This document shows, piece by piece, positions 9,701 through 15,732 of a stretch of DNA of 64,000 nucleotides. A program made the position numbers and the translations under genes. The stretch's first letter is position 1; the number at the start of each line of letters is the position of its first letter. The stretch spans positions 186,001 through 250,000 of the forward strand of contig NZ_CP016226.1 in assembly GCF_013377235.1 (NCBI RefSeq), written 5' to 3'. Under the pieces are notes generated by a model that searched no databases, was not told the origin of the DNA, and worked only from the letters and a program-made list of their open reading frames with translations. This DNA is from Mannheimia varigena. GTDB lineage: Bacteria > Pseudomonadota > Gammaproteobacteria > Enterobacterales > Pasteurellaceae.

Positions 9701-9815
9701 CGTGCATCACCCCTTTGGCAATCTCCGACACCTTCGGCGCATACCCCGCCCCAAACGCTGCCGCCCCACCAAGGGCTAGGCCGCCTTTTAATAAATTTCT
9801 ACGTTTATTGTTCAT
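6723..9815 (-). CDS. ttrA: Tetrathionate reductase catalytic subunit A (molybdopterin)
   Basis: Periplasmic-facing molybdoenzyme subunit that reduces tetrathionate to thiosulfate, using electrons delivered by TtrB. I take the ATG at 9815 (1030 residues); an upstream GTG at 9830 would add only five residues inside the ttrC end. The N-terminus is a Tat signal (KRRNLLKGG, then an Ala/Gly-rich core). Cysteines for a [4Fe-4S] cluster follow (CNTQCMGCWTQC, with a later Cys in STACARGAAF); GAYCGASYRNGSG holds the probable Mo-ligand cysteine. The C-terminal part is the molybdopterin dinucleotide-binding fold. The start overlaps the ttrC stop. GC content is well above the neighbouring housekeeping genes. 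A related polythionate or arsenate-type oxidoreductase is possible from sequence alone, but ttrSR next door supports this call. Confidence 0.93.
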   Translation of the reverse strand: MNNKRRNLLKGGLALGGAAAFGAGYAPKVSEIAKGVMHGTSGEKTRDPIHGNSLVPEYQVIEGKLLSNPDQIVCNTQCMGCWTQCGVRARVDLKTNQVIRISGNPYHPLSSDKTLPFGMPIAKAEVLLAGESGIENRSTACARGAAFLDSINSPYRITQPLKRVGKRGEGKWQTISFEQLVEEVVNGGNLFGEGEVEGLKAIRNLQEPINPKQPDLGVKANQLLVTFAGPEGRQPLLQRFAQRSFGTINFSQHGAYCGASYRNGSGAFMKDFENNQHAKPDWDHAEFILFIGTSPAQSGNPFKRQARQLAKRRPDDNFSYVVVAPRLEMTSTLATQNNNWVPIKPEGDLALVMGMLRWIIENDRFNADYLSRPSLSAMSQANHASYCNASHLIVADEKHPKFGQALRITDLQAVQLDPEDKVEENAMVVKDQATGELVAAKDCLQAVIFVDEMAKLLDGTEVRVKSSMQLLKESAQQKTLAEYSEICGVPVQVIQNLAKKFTSHGHKANAITHGGTMHSTGFYTSWAILLLNAMVGNMNKKGGMSVWAGKFKDFGDGPRYDLANFPNQVKPKGTNLARSKKAYENSSEYKQKVAKGENPYPAKGAWYPFTGGQTTEMFTSMVQGYPYSAKAWISHMTNPVYGLGAMNALAVEQLKDPKILPLFVAIDAFMNETTALADYIVPDTHNFESWGFSTPWGGVPTRASTARHPIVPSKNAKTAEGDTVCMEAFVIAVAKKMGLPGFGENAIADLDGNTYPLNRSEDYFLRAAANVAFVGEKPAPDASEQDLLLTGVQRLMPTLQQTLKAEEVLKVANVYCKGGRFAPHESAWKEDNMGFQWKNCLQIWNETVSKARHHSNGERYLGCPSYMPPRFADGSTLEQHYPQSEWGFKLISFKSNIMSSVIPQLRLFSIKPEGIVAMHSEDAKERGIKHGDLVKLSTPAASLNVQIMVLDGLARGTIAIEHGYGHKQHGATAYSINGVEVPAHPMIQKGINLNDLAIVDHTRTVKSPMLDWVCGSAVRNGIPAKVEKIA

Positions 9816-10842
9816 TTTTCTTTTCCCCACAAATCATCACATTCAGTTGCCATACAACCACGCTGACTAAAACCGCCAATCCAAAAATCGACACAATCCC
9901 TAATCCGCCATCAACGGCGAACCAATCAAAATGATATGGATTTTGTAAGGCATTGGTTTTGGCAATAGTTTGGGTTTGGATCACCAATACCCAACGTAGC
10001 CACCAGCCGAAGCCGAAGAGAGCGACCACGCCGAGCCATTGCAAGCGGTGGTTTTTGCCGAGAAAACTGCAAATCAAGGCTATCAGCCAGCAGAGACCGG
10101 TGAGATAGGCAGTGATGGAGCCGTTGAAAAGCAGGGCGAAATCACGTTGGGCAGTTTCACTGCTGAATGCAAGGCCAACAACAGAAAGTGCGGTTAAAAT
10201 TAACAAGATTTGTAGGGACACACTGCGTGTGTCCGTGGACGCAAGCATTGCGTCCCTACGTGTAATAAAGCGAGTCAATCCCAACGCCACCGCCCACGCT
10301 GAGAACAGCATAATCGGCAACAGCCACGCACTGTGCCACAAGGCTCTGGTGCCGGTTTGGTAGGTTTCAAGCACGGTGTAGCCGATAATGCCAACGGCGG
10401 TGAGTACCGAAAACAGGCGGAATGCCCAGAGCAAGCCTTGACTGCGTAAGAATGGCAGATTGAGCCACGCCAGCCATTTTGGCAGGTTCGGGCGGGCGTT
10501 GTGTGCCAAGGTCAGCACGAAATAGCCGGCAACTGCCACGCTAAACAGAGGCAGAATAATCGCCCCCCACGCCATCGGCGACCACCACGCAAAATCGGTG
10601 TAGAAATGCAGAATTCGGCTTGGCTGGTGCAGGTCAGCAGTCAGAGCCACCGGAGCGATAATTGAGCCGATAAAGGCGATCAACACCGCCGATTGTTCGA
10701 AAGCGGTCGGTTTCTGGGCTTTTTTTGCAAACAGCACCGCCGTGAATACCGCCGTTGCCGCCACGCCGACAAAGAAGAAATAATTGACAATCCACGGCAA
10801 CCAAACAATATGTTGCGGTTCGACTAATACTTCACGAATCAT
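9805..10842 (-). CDS. ttrC: Tetrathionate reductase membrane subunit C (NrfD family)
   Basis: Integral membrane quinol oxidase subunit that passes electrons to TtrB. 345 residues with about nine hydrophobic segments, NrfD/PsrC type. I chose the ATG at 10842: it lies one base after the ttrB stop and is preceded by GGAGG; the longer open frame reaches back into ttrB and is not needed. The end overlaps the ttrA start. Inside the gene, 10212-10259 is a double palindrome (two 8-bp hairpins with GTAGGG ends facing inward) that is translated in frame as a charged, Ser/Thr-rich cytoplasmic or periplasmic loop. A Haemophilus-type uptake sequence lies at 10185-10194. Confidence 0.92.
   Translation of the reverse strand: MIREVLVEPQHIVWLPWIVNYFFFVGVAATAVFTAVLFAKKAQKPTAFEQSAVLIAFIGSIIAPVALTADLHQPSRILHFYTDFAWWSPMAWGAIILPLFSVAVAGYFVLTLAHNARPNLPKWLAWLNLPFLRSQGLLWAFRLFSVLTAVGIIGYTVLETYQTGTRALWHSAWLLPIMLFSAWAVALGLTRFITRRDAMLASTDTRSVSLQILLILTALSVVGLAFSSETAQRDFALLFNGSITAYLTGLCWLIALICSFLGKNHRLQWLGVVALFGFGWWLRWVLVIQTQTIAKTNALQNPYHFDWFAVDGGLGIVSIFGLAVLVSVVVWQLNVMICGEKKNEQ
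10185..10194 (+). repeat. Haemophilus-type uptake signal sequence inside ttrC
   Basis: AAAGTGCGGT followed by T, the A/T-rich block AAAATT and, six bases later, a second mostly A/T block. This fits the extended H. influenzae uptake consensus, not the ACAAGCGGTC form common elsewhere in the window. Confidence 0.6.
10212..10259. repeat. In-frame double-hairpin repeat inside ttrC
   Basis: Two adjoining palindromes: GGACACAC-loop TGC-GTGTGTCC (10216-10234) and GGACGCAA-loop GCA-TTGCGTCC (10237-10255). They are bordered by GTAGGG and its complement CCCTAC, so the two units face each other. It keeps the ttrC frame. A related unit stands after guaB (33396-33420). Confidence 0.8.
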
Positions 10843-10843
10843 T

Positions 10844-11563
10844 TTACGCCTCCCCCGTCCAAAGCATCGGTTGGCCATCGACTTTGCTCACAAACGCCTC
10901 GTCCAGCCCCAAATAAAAGACGTGCGGAATCGTGCCGGATTCCGGTTTTAGCACTTTCAACTCGTCTTTATGTTGTTGATAAAGTTGAGAAATTTGGCTT
11001 TTCGGATCGTTCAAATCGCCAATCACCCTTGCTCCACCCACGCAACTTTCCACACACGCAGGGAGTAAACCTGCCTCTAAACGGTGCGAGCAGAAGGTGC
11101 ATTTATCGGCGGTTTTGGTCTCTTCATTGATAAAACGGGCATCGTACGGACACGCCTGCACGCAGTAGCCACAGCCGATACACTGCTCATTATTGATCAC
11201 CACAATCCCATCTTTGCGTTGGAAGGTCGCCTGTACCGGACAGACCGGCACGCACGGCGGTTGGTCGCAGTGGTTACACAGGCGAGGTAACACCACATTA
11301 TTCGCCACCTGCTGACCGTTGGTGATTTCATACTGACGCACTGTGGTGCGGAAGCTGTGTAACGGCGTGGCGTTTTCTACCGAACAGCTCACCGTGCAAG
11401 CCTGACAGCCGATACATTTGCGTAAATCGATCAACATTCCGTAGCGTTTCGCCCCGTCACCGTCACGACGGTCAGGCATAAACGCCTTCGCCTGAGCCAA
11501 CGGCATCGCCGCCGCCCCCACGGTTAAGGCGGACTTCAAAAATAATCGTTTCGTAATATCCAT
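10844..11563 (-). CDS. ttrB: Tetrathionate reductase iron-sulfur subunit B
   Basis: Electron-transfer subunit with four [4Fe-4S] clusters linking TtrC to TtrA. 239 residues from the ATG at 11563, which has GGGGA upstream; a TTG at 11575 is less likely. The N-terminus (KRLFLKSALTVGAAAMPLAQA) is a signal-like sequence. Cysteine clusters are CIGCQACTVSC, CNHCDQPPCVPVC, CIGCGYCVQAC and CTFCSHRLEAGLLPAC...C, the DmsB/PsrB pattern. It is the first gene of ttrBCA, with one base between it and ttrC. Upstream lie an FNR-like site and a small inverted repeat. Confidence 0.94.
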   Translation of the reverse strand: MDITKRLFLKSALTVGAAAMPLAQAKAFMPDRRDGDGAKRYGMLIDLRKCIGCQACTVSCSVENATPLHSFRTTVRQYEITNGQQVANNVVLPRLCNHCDQPPCVPVCPVQATFQRKDGIVVINNEQCIGCGYCVQACPYDARFINEETKTADKCTFCSHRLEAGLLPACVESCVGGARVIGDLNDPKSQISQLYQQHKDELKVLKPESGTIPHVFYLGLDEAFVSKVDGQPMLWTGEA

Positions 11564-11627
11564 ACGTCCCCACAATCATAAAAAAATCAACGAGGGTATT
11601 GTAGAAACGGGCAGATTGGGTGGGTAT

Positions 11628-11641
11628 TGTGGTTTTCCACA
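11628..11641. promoter_or_regulatory. Inverted repeat in the presumed ttrB promoter
   Basis: TGTGG and CCACA separated by TTTT. It overlaps the place where a minus-strand -10 element would lie for ttrBCA, if the FNR-like site at 11656-11669 is centred near -41. It could be an operator; assignment to TtrR is only a guess. Confidence 0.35.
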
Positions 11642-11655
11642 TATCGGGGGGAAGT

Positions 11656-11669
11656 TTGATTTGGGTCAA
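11656..11669 (-). promoter_or_regulatory. FNR-like site upstream of ttrB
   Basis: TTGAT-N4-GTCAA, nine of ten positions of the FNR consensus (TTGAT-N4-ATCAA), 93 bases upstream of the ttrB start. Anaerobic activation by FNR is established for tetrathionate reductase in Salmonella, so the match fits the gene. A -10-like CACAAT lies about 25 bases downstream on the minus strand. Confidence 0.6.
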
Positions 11670-11742
11670 GGGGAGGGAAGCGGTTGCTTTTGTACAAAAA
11701 TTTACAATTCTCTATTCTATCGTTCTTTATCGTTTTTCTATA

Positions 11743-11751
11743 TGGTAGAAT
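11743..11751 (+). promoter_or_regulatory. Extended -10 promoter for the vsr cassette
   Basis: TGGTAGAAT (an extended -10, TGN followed by TAGAAT) about 33 bases upstream of the vsr ATG, in an AT-rich stretch without a convincing -35 box. Confidence 0.45.
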
Positions 11752-11784
11752 TTACAGCATTCCTAAACGTTCAAATTTGATTGT

Positions 11785-12210
11785 ATGGATAAATTAACCC
11801 CCGAACAACGCCGAAAATGTATGCAGGCAAGTAAAAATAAGGGTACAAAACCCGAAGTGTTATTGGGAAAAGCTTTGTGGAGCTTGGGATTACGTTATCG
11901 GAAAAATGATAAAAATATCTTTGGGAAACCTGATTTCAGTTTCAAAAAATATAAAGTTGCCGTATTTGTTGATGGTGAATTTTGGCACGGAAAAGATTGG
12001 GAAATTCGTAAAAACGATATAAAGAGCAATCAAGAATTTTGGATTACCAAAATTGAACGAAATATGGAAAGAGATCGGGAAGTTACTGAAATACTATTAA
12101 AGAGTAGTTGGAAAATCCTCCGTTTTTGGGGAAAAGAGGTTGTAAAAGAGCCTTTGGCTAAAGCATTGGAAGTTAAGAGAGTTATAGATGAAATCAAGCA
12201 AGAAAAATAA
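11785..12210 (+). CDS. vsr: Very-short-patch mismatch repair endonuclease
   Basis: Nicks next to T:G mismatches that arise when 5-methylcytosine deaminates, so that repair restores C:G. Vsr genes accompany C5-cytosine methyltransferases. The 141 residues begin with MDKLTPEQRRKCMQASKNKGTK, the family N-terminus. The probable acidic residues are E24 and D50 (in FGKPDFSF), with VDGEFWHGKDW at 62-72 where many members have a Cys in place of E65. The end overlaps the start of the methyltransferase gene by 23 bases, so the two are translated together. Base composition is far more AT-rich than the ttr genes on either side, and the gene has its own promoter. Confidence 0.93.
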   Translation: MDKLTPEQRRKCMQASKNKGTKPEVLLGKALWSLGLRYRKNDKNIFGKPDFSFKKYKVAVFVDGEFWHGKDWEIRKNDIKSNQEFWITKIERNMERDREVTEILLKSSWKILRFWGKEVVKEPLAKALEVKRVIDEIKQEK

Positions 12211-13288
12211 AATGCCAGAAGCATTGAAAGTAGAAGAACCGGCAGGACAATATGATCTTTTTCTAGATCATACTGCATTTCCTCCTAATAAAGAGAAAAA
12301 ATTTACTTTTATTGATCTGTTTGCCGGAATCGGTGGTTTTCGTATCGCTATGCAAAATTTAGGCGGAGAATGTGTGTTTTCAAGTGAATGGGATGAGAAG
12401 GCACAACAAACCTATAAAGCAAATTTCGGAGAGACGCCTTACGGAGATATAACCAGCGAAGAAACCAAAAGCTATATTCCTGCTAAATTTGATGTACTTT
12501 GTGCGGGTTTCCCTTGCCAGGCTTTTTCGATTGCAGGTAAGCGTGGTGGATTTGAAGATACTCGTGGAACATTATTTTTTGATGTGGCGGAAATTATTCG
12601 CCGACATCAGCCGAAAGCCTTTTTTCTTGAAAATGTGAAAGGGCTGACAAATCACGATAAAGGAAGAACATTAAAAACTATTTTAAATGTATTGCGTGAA
12701 GATTTAGGTTATTTTGTTCCTGAACCTAAAATTATCAATGCAAAGGATTTTGGTGTACCGCAAAACCGTGAAAGAATTTTTATTGTAGGCTTCCATAAAA
12801 ATACAATGATAACAGAGTTTGAATATCCGAAACCAACAGGAATAAAAACATCTTTTATTGATATTCGAGAGAAAGAAACTGTACCTACAAAATATTATCT
12901 TTCTACCCAATATGTTGATACATTGAGAAAACATAAGGCACGTCACGAAAGTAAGGGCAACGGCTTTGGTTATGAAATTATTCCGGATAACGGTATAGCA
13001 AATGCTATTGTTGTCGGAGGAATGGGGCGTGAAAGAAACTTAGTAATTGATCATCGCATCACAGATTTTACTCCGACAACAAATATAAAAGGAGAAGTAA
13101 ATCGTGAAGGTATCCGAAAAATGACACCGAGAGAATGGGCGAGATTGCAGGGTTTTCCGGACAGTTATATCATTCCGGTTGCCGATGCTTCCGCATATAA
13201 ACAATTTGGAAATTCAGTGGCAGTTCCAGCAGTGAAGGCTGTAGCATATAATATAATTAATTTATTAAAAGGAGCTTTAAATGGCTAA
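12188..13288 (+). CDS. DNA (cytosine-5)-methyltransferase of a type II restriction-modification cassette
   Basis: Transfers a methyl group from S-adenosylmethionine to C5 of cytosine in a specific site, protecting DNA from the partner nuclease. 366 residues. Motif I is DLFAGIGGF (about 43-51), motif IV is GFPCQAFSIAG with catalytic C110, motif VI is ENVKGL (148-153), motif VIII is QNRERIFIVG, and motif X is QFGNSVAVPAV near the C-terminus. The variable region before motif IX is about 80 residues, which suits a single-specificity enzyme; the target cannot be read from sequence. Start at 12188 overlaps vsr; a second ATG at 12212 is an alternative. The end overlaps the next gene by eight bases. 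Confidence 0.93.
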   Translation: MKSSKKNKMPEALKVEEPAGQYDLFLDHTAFPPNKEKKFTFIDLFAGIGGFRIAMQNLGGECVFSSEWDEKAQQTYKANFGETPYGDITSEETKSYIPAKFDVLCAGFPCQAFSIAGKRGGFEDTRGTLFFDVAEIIRRHQPKAFFLENVKGLTNHDKGRTLKTILNVLREDLGYFVPEPKIINAKDFGVPQNRERIFIVGFHKNTMITEFEYPKPTGIKTSFIDIREKETVPTKYYLSTQYVDTLRKHKARHESKGNGFGYEIIPDNGIANAIVVGGMGRERNLVIDHRITDFTPTTNIKGEVNREGIRKMTPREWARLQGFPDSYIIPVADASAYKQFGNSVAVPAVKAVAYNIINLLKGALNG

Positions 13289-13886
13289 AAAAGATGAATT
13301 GCAAAAGGTAGAAATAGTTAGAAAACTTATAGAAGATGAACCAATAAATCCAAGCTGGAAACCTAGTGAGTTTATTAGCCACTATTGGAATAAATACAAT
13401 CAAAAGTTTCCTTCAAATAATAATATGAACGGGGCAATTTTTGAGGAACTTTTAGTTATATCTTTGCTTAGGGAAAATATAGAACCTATTTATGTTCAGG
13501 CGAAACTTGCATTTGTCCCAAATGTCATTTTAGATATTGTACTTTATAATCGTAAGACACCTATTACAATTAGTGCAAAAACAAGTTTAAGAGAGCGTTG
13601 GAAACAAGCTGATCTTGAAGCAATGGCAACTAAGTATGTTCATAGAGAAGCTAAATGTTATGTTTTGACAATGTCCGAGCAAGAAGTTTCGGCAAGGCGT
13701 AAAGCAGAAAATAGTTATATGGGCATAGATAAATTTATTCTTGCTCATACTTCTGAATACGATGATTTGATTGAAGAACTGAAAAAAATCAAAATTTCAG
13801 AGAGCGAAAAAATTAACATTATTACAACAGATAAAAATTTGTATAAGAAAGAAACTGTGCAAGAATTCTATGGATTAAATTTATAA
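13281..13886 (+). CDS. Probable type II restriction endonuclease (unassigned family)
   Basis: I do not recognise the family with certainty. Position makes it the likely restriction partner: it overlaps the methyltransferase end by eight bases and ends the vsr-M operon. The 201-residue protein has features of a PD-(D/E)xK nuclease: an acidic helix with E55/E56 (GAIFEELL), D85 in NVILDIVLY, and a strand ending ISAKTSLRERWKQADLE with K100. The usual D/E two places before that lysine is S98 here, so the catalytic set is either a variant or wrongly aligned by me. It is the most AT-rich gene of the cassette (about 30-33% GC in lines I counted). A terminator follows directly. Confidence 0.65.
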   Translation: MAKKDELQKVEIVRKLIEDEPINPSWKPSEFISHYWNKYNQKFPSNNNMNGAIFEELLVISLLRENIEPIYVQAKLAFVPNVILDIVLYNRKTPITISAKTSLRERWKQADLEAMATKYVHREAKCYVLTMSEQEVSARRKAENSYMGIDKFILAHTSEYDDLIEELKKIKISESEKINIITTDKNLYKKETVQEFYGLNL

Positions 13887-13888
13887 AA

Positions 13889-13927
13889 AATAAGGTCAAA
13901 ATTTGCAAAGTTTTGACCTTATTTTTT
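13889..13927 (+). terminator. Intrinsic terminator closing the vsr-M-R cassette
   Basis: AAATAAGGTCAAAA pairs with TTTTGACCTTATTT around a TTTGCAAAG loop, followed by a T-run. It lies between the cassette and ttrS and would stop read-through into ttrS. Confidence 0.85.
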
Positions 13928-13948
13928 ATCATAGGTTTATTTAGTATT

Positions 13949-15610
13949 GTGAAAATAAAATACATATTTCTCGCTCTATTTTTCTTTTGTCAAACTGCCC
14001 TTGCTTATACCTACCAAATCGGCATTCTAGCCCAGCGTGGGGAAGCCTATACCCGCACTCACTGGCAACCTTGGGTGGATTGGTTGAACGGGCAGTTTCC
14101 AAATGAGCGGTTTGAGCTTGTGCCGTTGGGCTTGGGTGAGGCGAACAGTCGGGCGGGGTTGGATTTTTTGCTGACCAACCAAGCCCAGTTTTTCTATTTA
14201 AGTCGGCAGAATGTCCGCTGGTTGGCGACGCTCAACAGCCCTCATTCGGCGGACGGTGGGGCGGTCGGTAGTAGCATTTGGGTGCGTGCCGACAGCCCTT
14301 ATCAACGCCTGACCGATTTGAAAGGCAAAACCCTGAGTGCGGTGGATAACGATGCGTTCGGCGGTTTTCTGCTCGGCTACTACGAATTTCATCGGCAAGG
14401 AATGCGACAGAGCCGGGATTTTGATGTGCGGTTTTCCGGCTTTCCGGTGGATAACACCTTGTTTTTATTGGCAGAAAATCAGGTTGAGGCGGCGATAGCC
14501 CCGGTCTGTTTAATGGAAGAATTGGCGAAAGAGGGCAAGATCAAGCGGTCGGATTTCCGCTTAATTTTGCAAAATCCGCAGGCACAGGGTTGTGAGGCAA
14601 GCACCGAGTTACTGCCGAACTGGTCGCTAGGGGCGATGCCGAATGTGCCGAACGCCCTTGCTGCCCAAATTTCGACCGCACTTTTGGCGAGCCAGTCGCC
14701 CGATTTGCCCCGTTGGACACCGCCGTTTTCTTCGTTTCAAGCAGACCTGATTTTGCGTGAGCTGTATCGCCACCCGCAACAAAAAAGCCTGTGGGCAACG
14801 GTGCAGGACTGGATTTTGCTCAACAAATTCGGGCTGTTGGCAGTCGCCGGTTTTATCCTACTCAACTTGGCGGGGCTACGCTATCAGGTCTATCGCAAAA
14901 GCAAGGCGTTGCAGGCGGCACACCGAGAGATGCAACAGTATCAACAGGAACTTGCCCGAGCCGACCGTCTCAGTCTGCTTGGCGAGATGACCTCCGGCTT
15001 CGCCCACGAGCTGAAACAACCGCTTTCGGCAATCCGAATGTACGCCGAAGGCTTGAAAAATCAGAGCGAAGACGGCTACGCCCGCCAGATTTTGGCGAAA
15101 ATTATCGTGCAGGTAGATCGTTGCGTGAATACGATGCAGACGATCCGCAACTGGGTGCAAAACCGCCCGCAAACCGCCCCGCAAGCGGTGGTTTTAAACG
15201 AATTAATTGCAAAAGTGATCGAATTTGTGGCGGTGGAAAATCGGCAAAATGCCCATATTCAGCTCCACGCCGACCGCCTCTACCGCCTTGAAATTCACGC
15301 CACCTTGCTCGAACAGGTGCTGACCAACTGCCTGCTCAACGCCCTGCAAACGGGAGCGAGCGAAATTGCCGTCCGCCTGCGACCGCAAGAAAACGGCTTG
15401 GCGATTGAAATTGAAGACAACGGCGGCGGTTTCTCCGACGCCCAACTCGCCTTCCCCTTCGCCCCCTTCCGTACCGACAAACCGCACGGGCTGGGCTTAG
15501 GCTTGGTGCTATGCCAACGGCTGATGCAGTCGATTGGTGGTGATATTGTGTTGAGTAATGGCGAGAAAGGGGCAAGGGTCACACTATCAATACCTCGTAA
15601 TCCGACCTAG
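13949..15610 (+). CDS. ttrS: Tetrathionate sensor histidine kinase
   Basis: Membrane sensor kinase that detects tetrathionate and phosphorylates TtrR. I take the GTG at 13949 (553 residues): translation then begins with a clean signal peptide (VKIKYIFLALFFFCQTALA). The open frame back to a TTG at 13913 runs through a terminator and is rejected. Residues about 20-275 form a periplasmic phosphonate-binding-like sensor domain. A membrane segment is at about 289-305 (FGLLAVAGFILLNLAGL). The kinase core has the phospho-acceptor H353 in GFAHELKQPLSAIRMY, the N box NCLLNALQ, and G boxes EDNGGGFSD and GLGLGLVLCQRL. Its stop codon falls in the first of four hairpins. The upstream space is only 62 bases and lies behind the cassette terminator. 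Confidence 0.9.
   Translation: MKIKYIFLALFFFCQTALAYTYQIGILAQRGEAYTRTHWQPWVDWLNGQFPNERFELVPLGLGEANSRAGLDFLLTNQAQFFYLSRQNVRWLATLNSPHSADGGAVGSSIWVRADSPYQRLTDLKGKTLSAVDNDAFGGFLLGYYEFHRQGMRQSRDFDVRFSGFPVDNTLFLLAENQVEAAIAPVCLMEELAKEGKIKRSDFRLILQNPQAQGCEASTELLPNWSLGAMPNVPNALAAQISTALLASQSPDLPRWTPPFSSFQADLILRELYRHPQQKSLWATVQDWILLNKFGLLAVAGFILLNLAGLRYQVYRKSKALQAAHREMQQYQQELARADRLSLLGEMTSGFAHELKQPLSAIRMYAEGLKNQSEDGYARQILAKIIVQVDRCVNTMQTIRNWVQNRPQTAPQAVVLNELIAKVIEFVAVENRQNAHIQLHADRLYRLEIHATLLEQVLTNCLLNALQTGASEIAVRLRPQENGLAIEIEDNGGGFSDAQLAFPFAPFRTDKPHGLGLGLVLCQRLMQSIGGDIVLSNGEKGARVTLSIPRNPT
14675..14684 (-). repeat. Haemophilus-type uptake signal sequence inside ttrS
   Basis: The minus strand reads AAAGTGCGGT, then C and the block GAAATT, which fits the first half of the extended H. 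influenzae consensus. The Actinobacillus form is also present in this gene (AAGCGGTC near 14544). Confidence 0.5.
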
Positions 15611-15710
15611 TACGAGCCGTACTAGGCTAAATAATCCTAGTCGCTCCGCGACTAAATGATAGAGAGCTACGGAGTAGCTCAGATGTAATAACTCTGCACG
15701 ACTCGTGCAG
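15606..15710. repeat. Array of four mini-hairpins between ttrS and ttrR
   Basis: Four palindromes in 105 bases. (1) 15606-15626: arms CCTAGTACG / CGTACTAGG, loop AGC. (2) 15638-15654: TAGTCGC / GCGACTA, loop TCC. (3) 15664-15680: GAGCTAC / GTAGCTC, loop GGA. (4) 15694-15710: CTGCACG / CGTGCAG, loop ACT. All have three-base loops, and spacers are 9-13 bases. The first supplies the ttrS stop codon. Unit 3 resembles 34312-34328 with compensating arm changes. Confidence 0.85.
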
Positions 15711-15732
15711 GGAAAAATAATGGAAAAACAAA

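Noticed and set aside
7208..9779. Many open frames on the plus strand opposite ttrA
   Set aside because: The GC-rich ttrA gene has few stop codons on its antisense strand; these frames have no ribosome sites and no recognisable protein features.
13913..13948. Upstream TTG extension of ttrS
   Set aside because: It begins inside the cassette terminator and adds residues ahead of a complete signal peptide that starts at the GTG at 13949.
13889..13948. tRNA or small RNA gene between the restriction gene and ttrS
   Set aside because: The only structure is a simple terminator stem, with no cloverleaf or promoter.
15606..15710. CRISPR array
   Set aside because: The units are short palindromes with different arm sequences and no constant repeat or unique spacers of regular length, and no cas gene is near.
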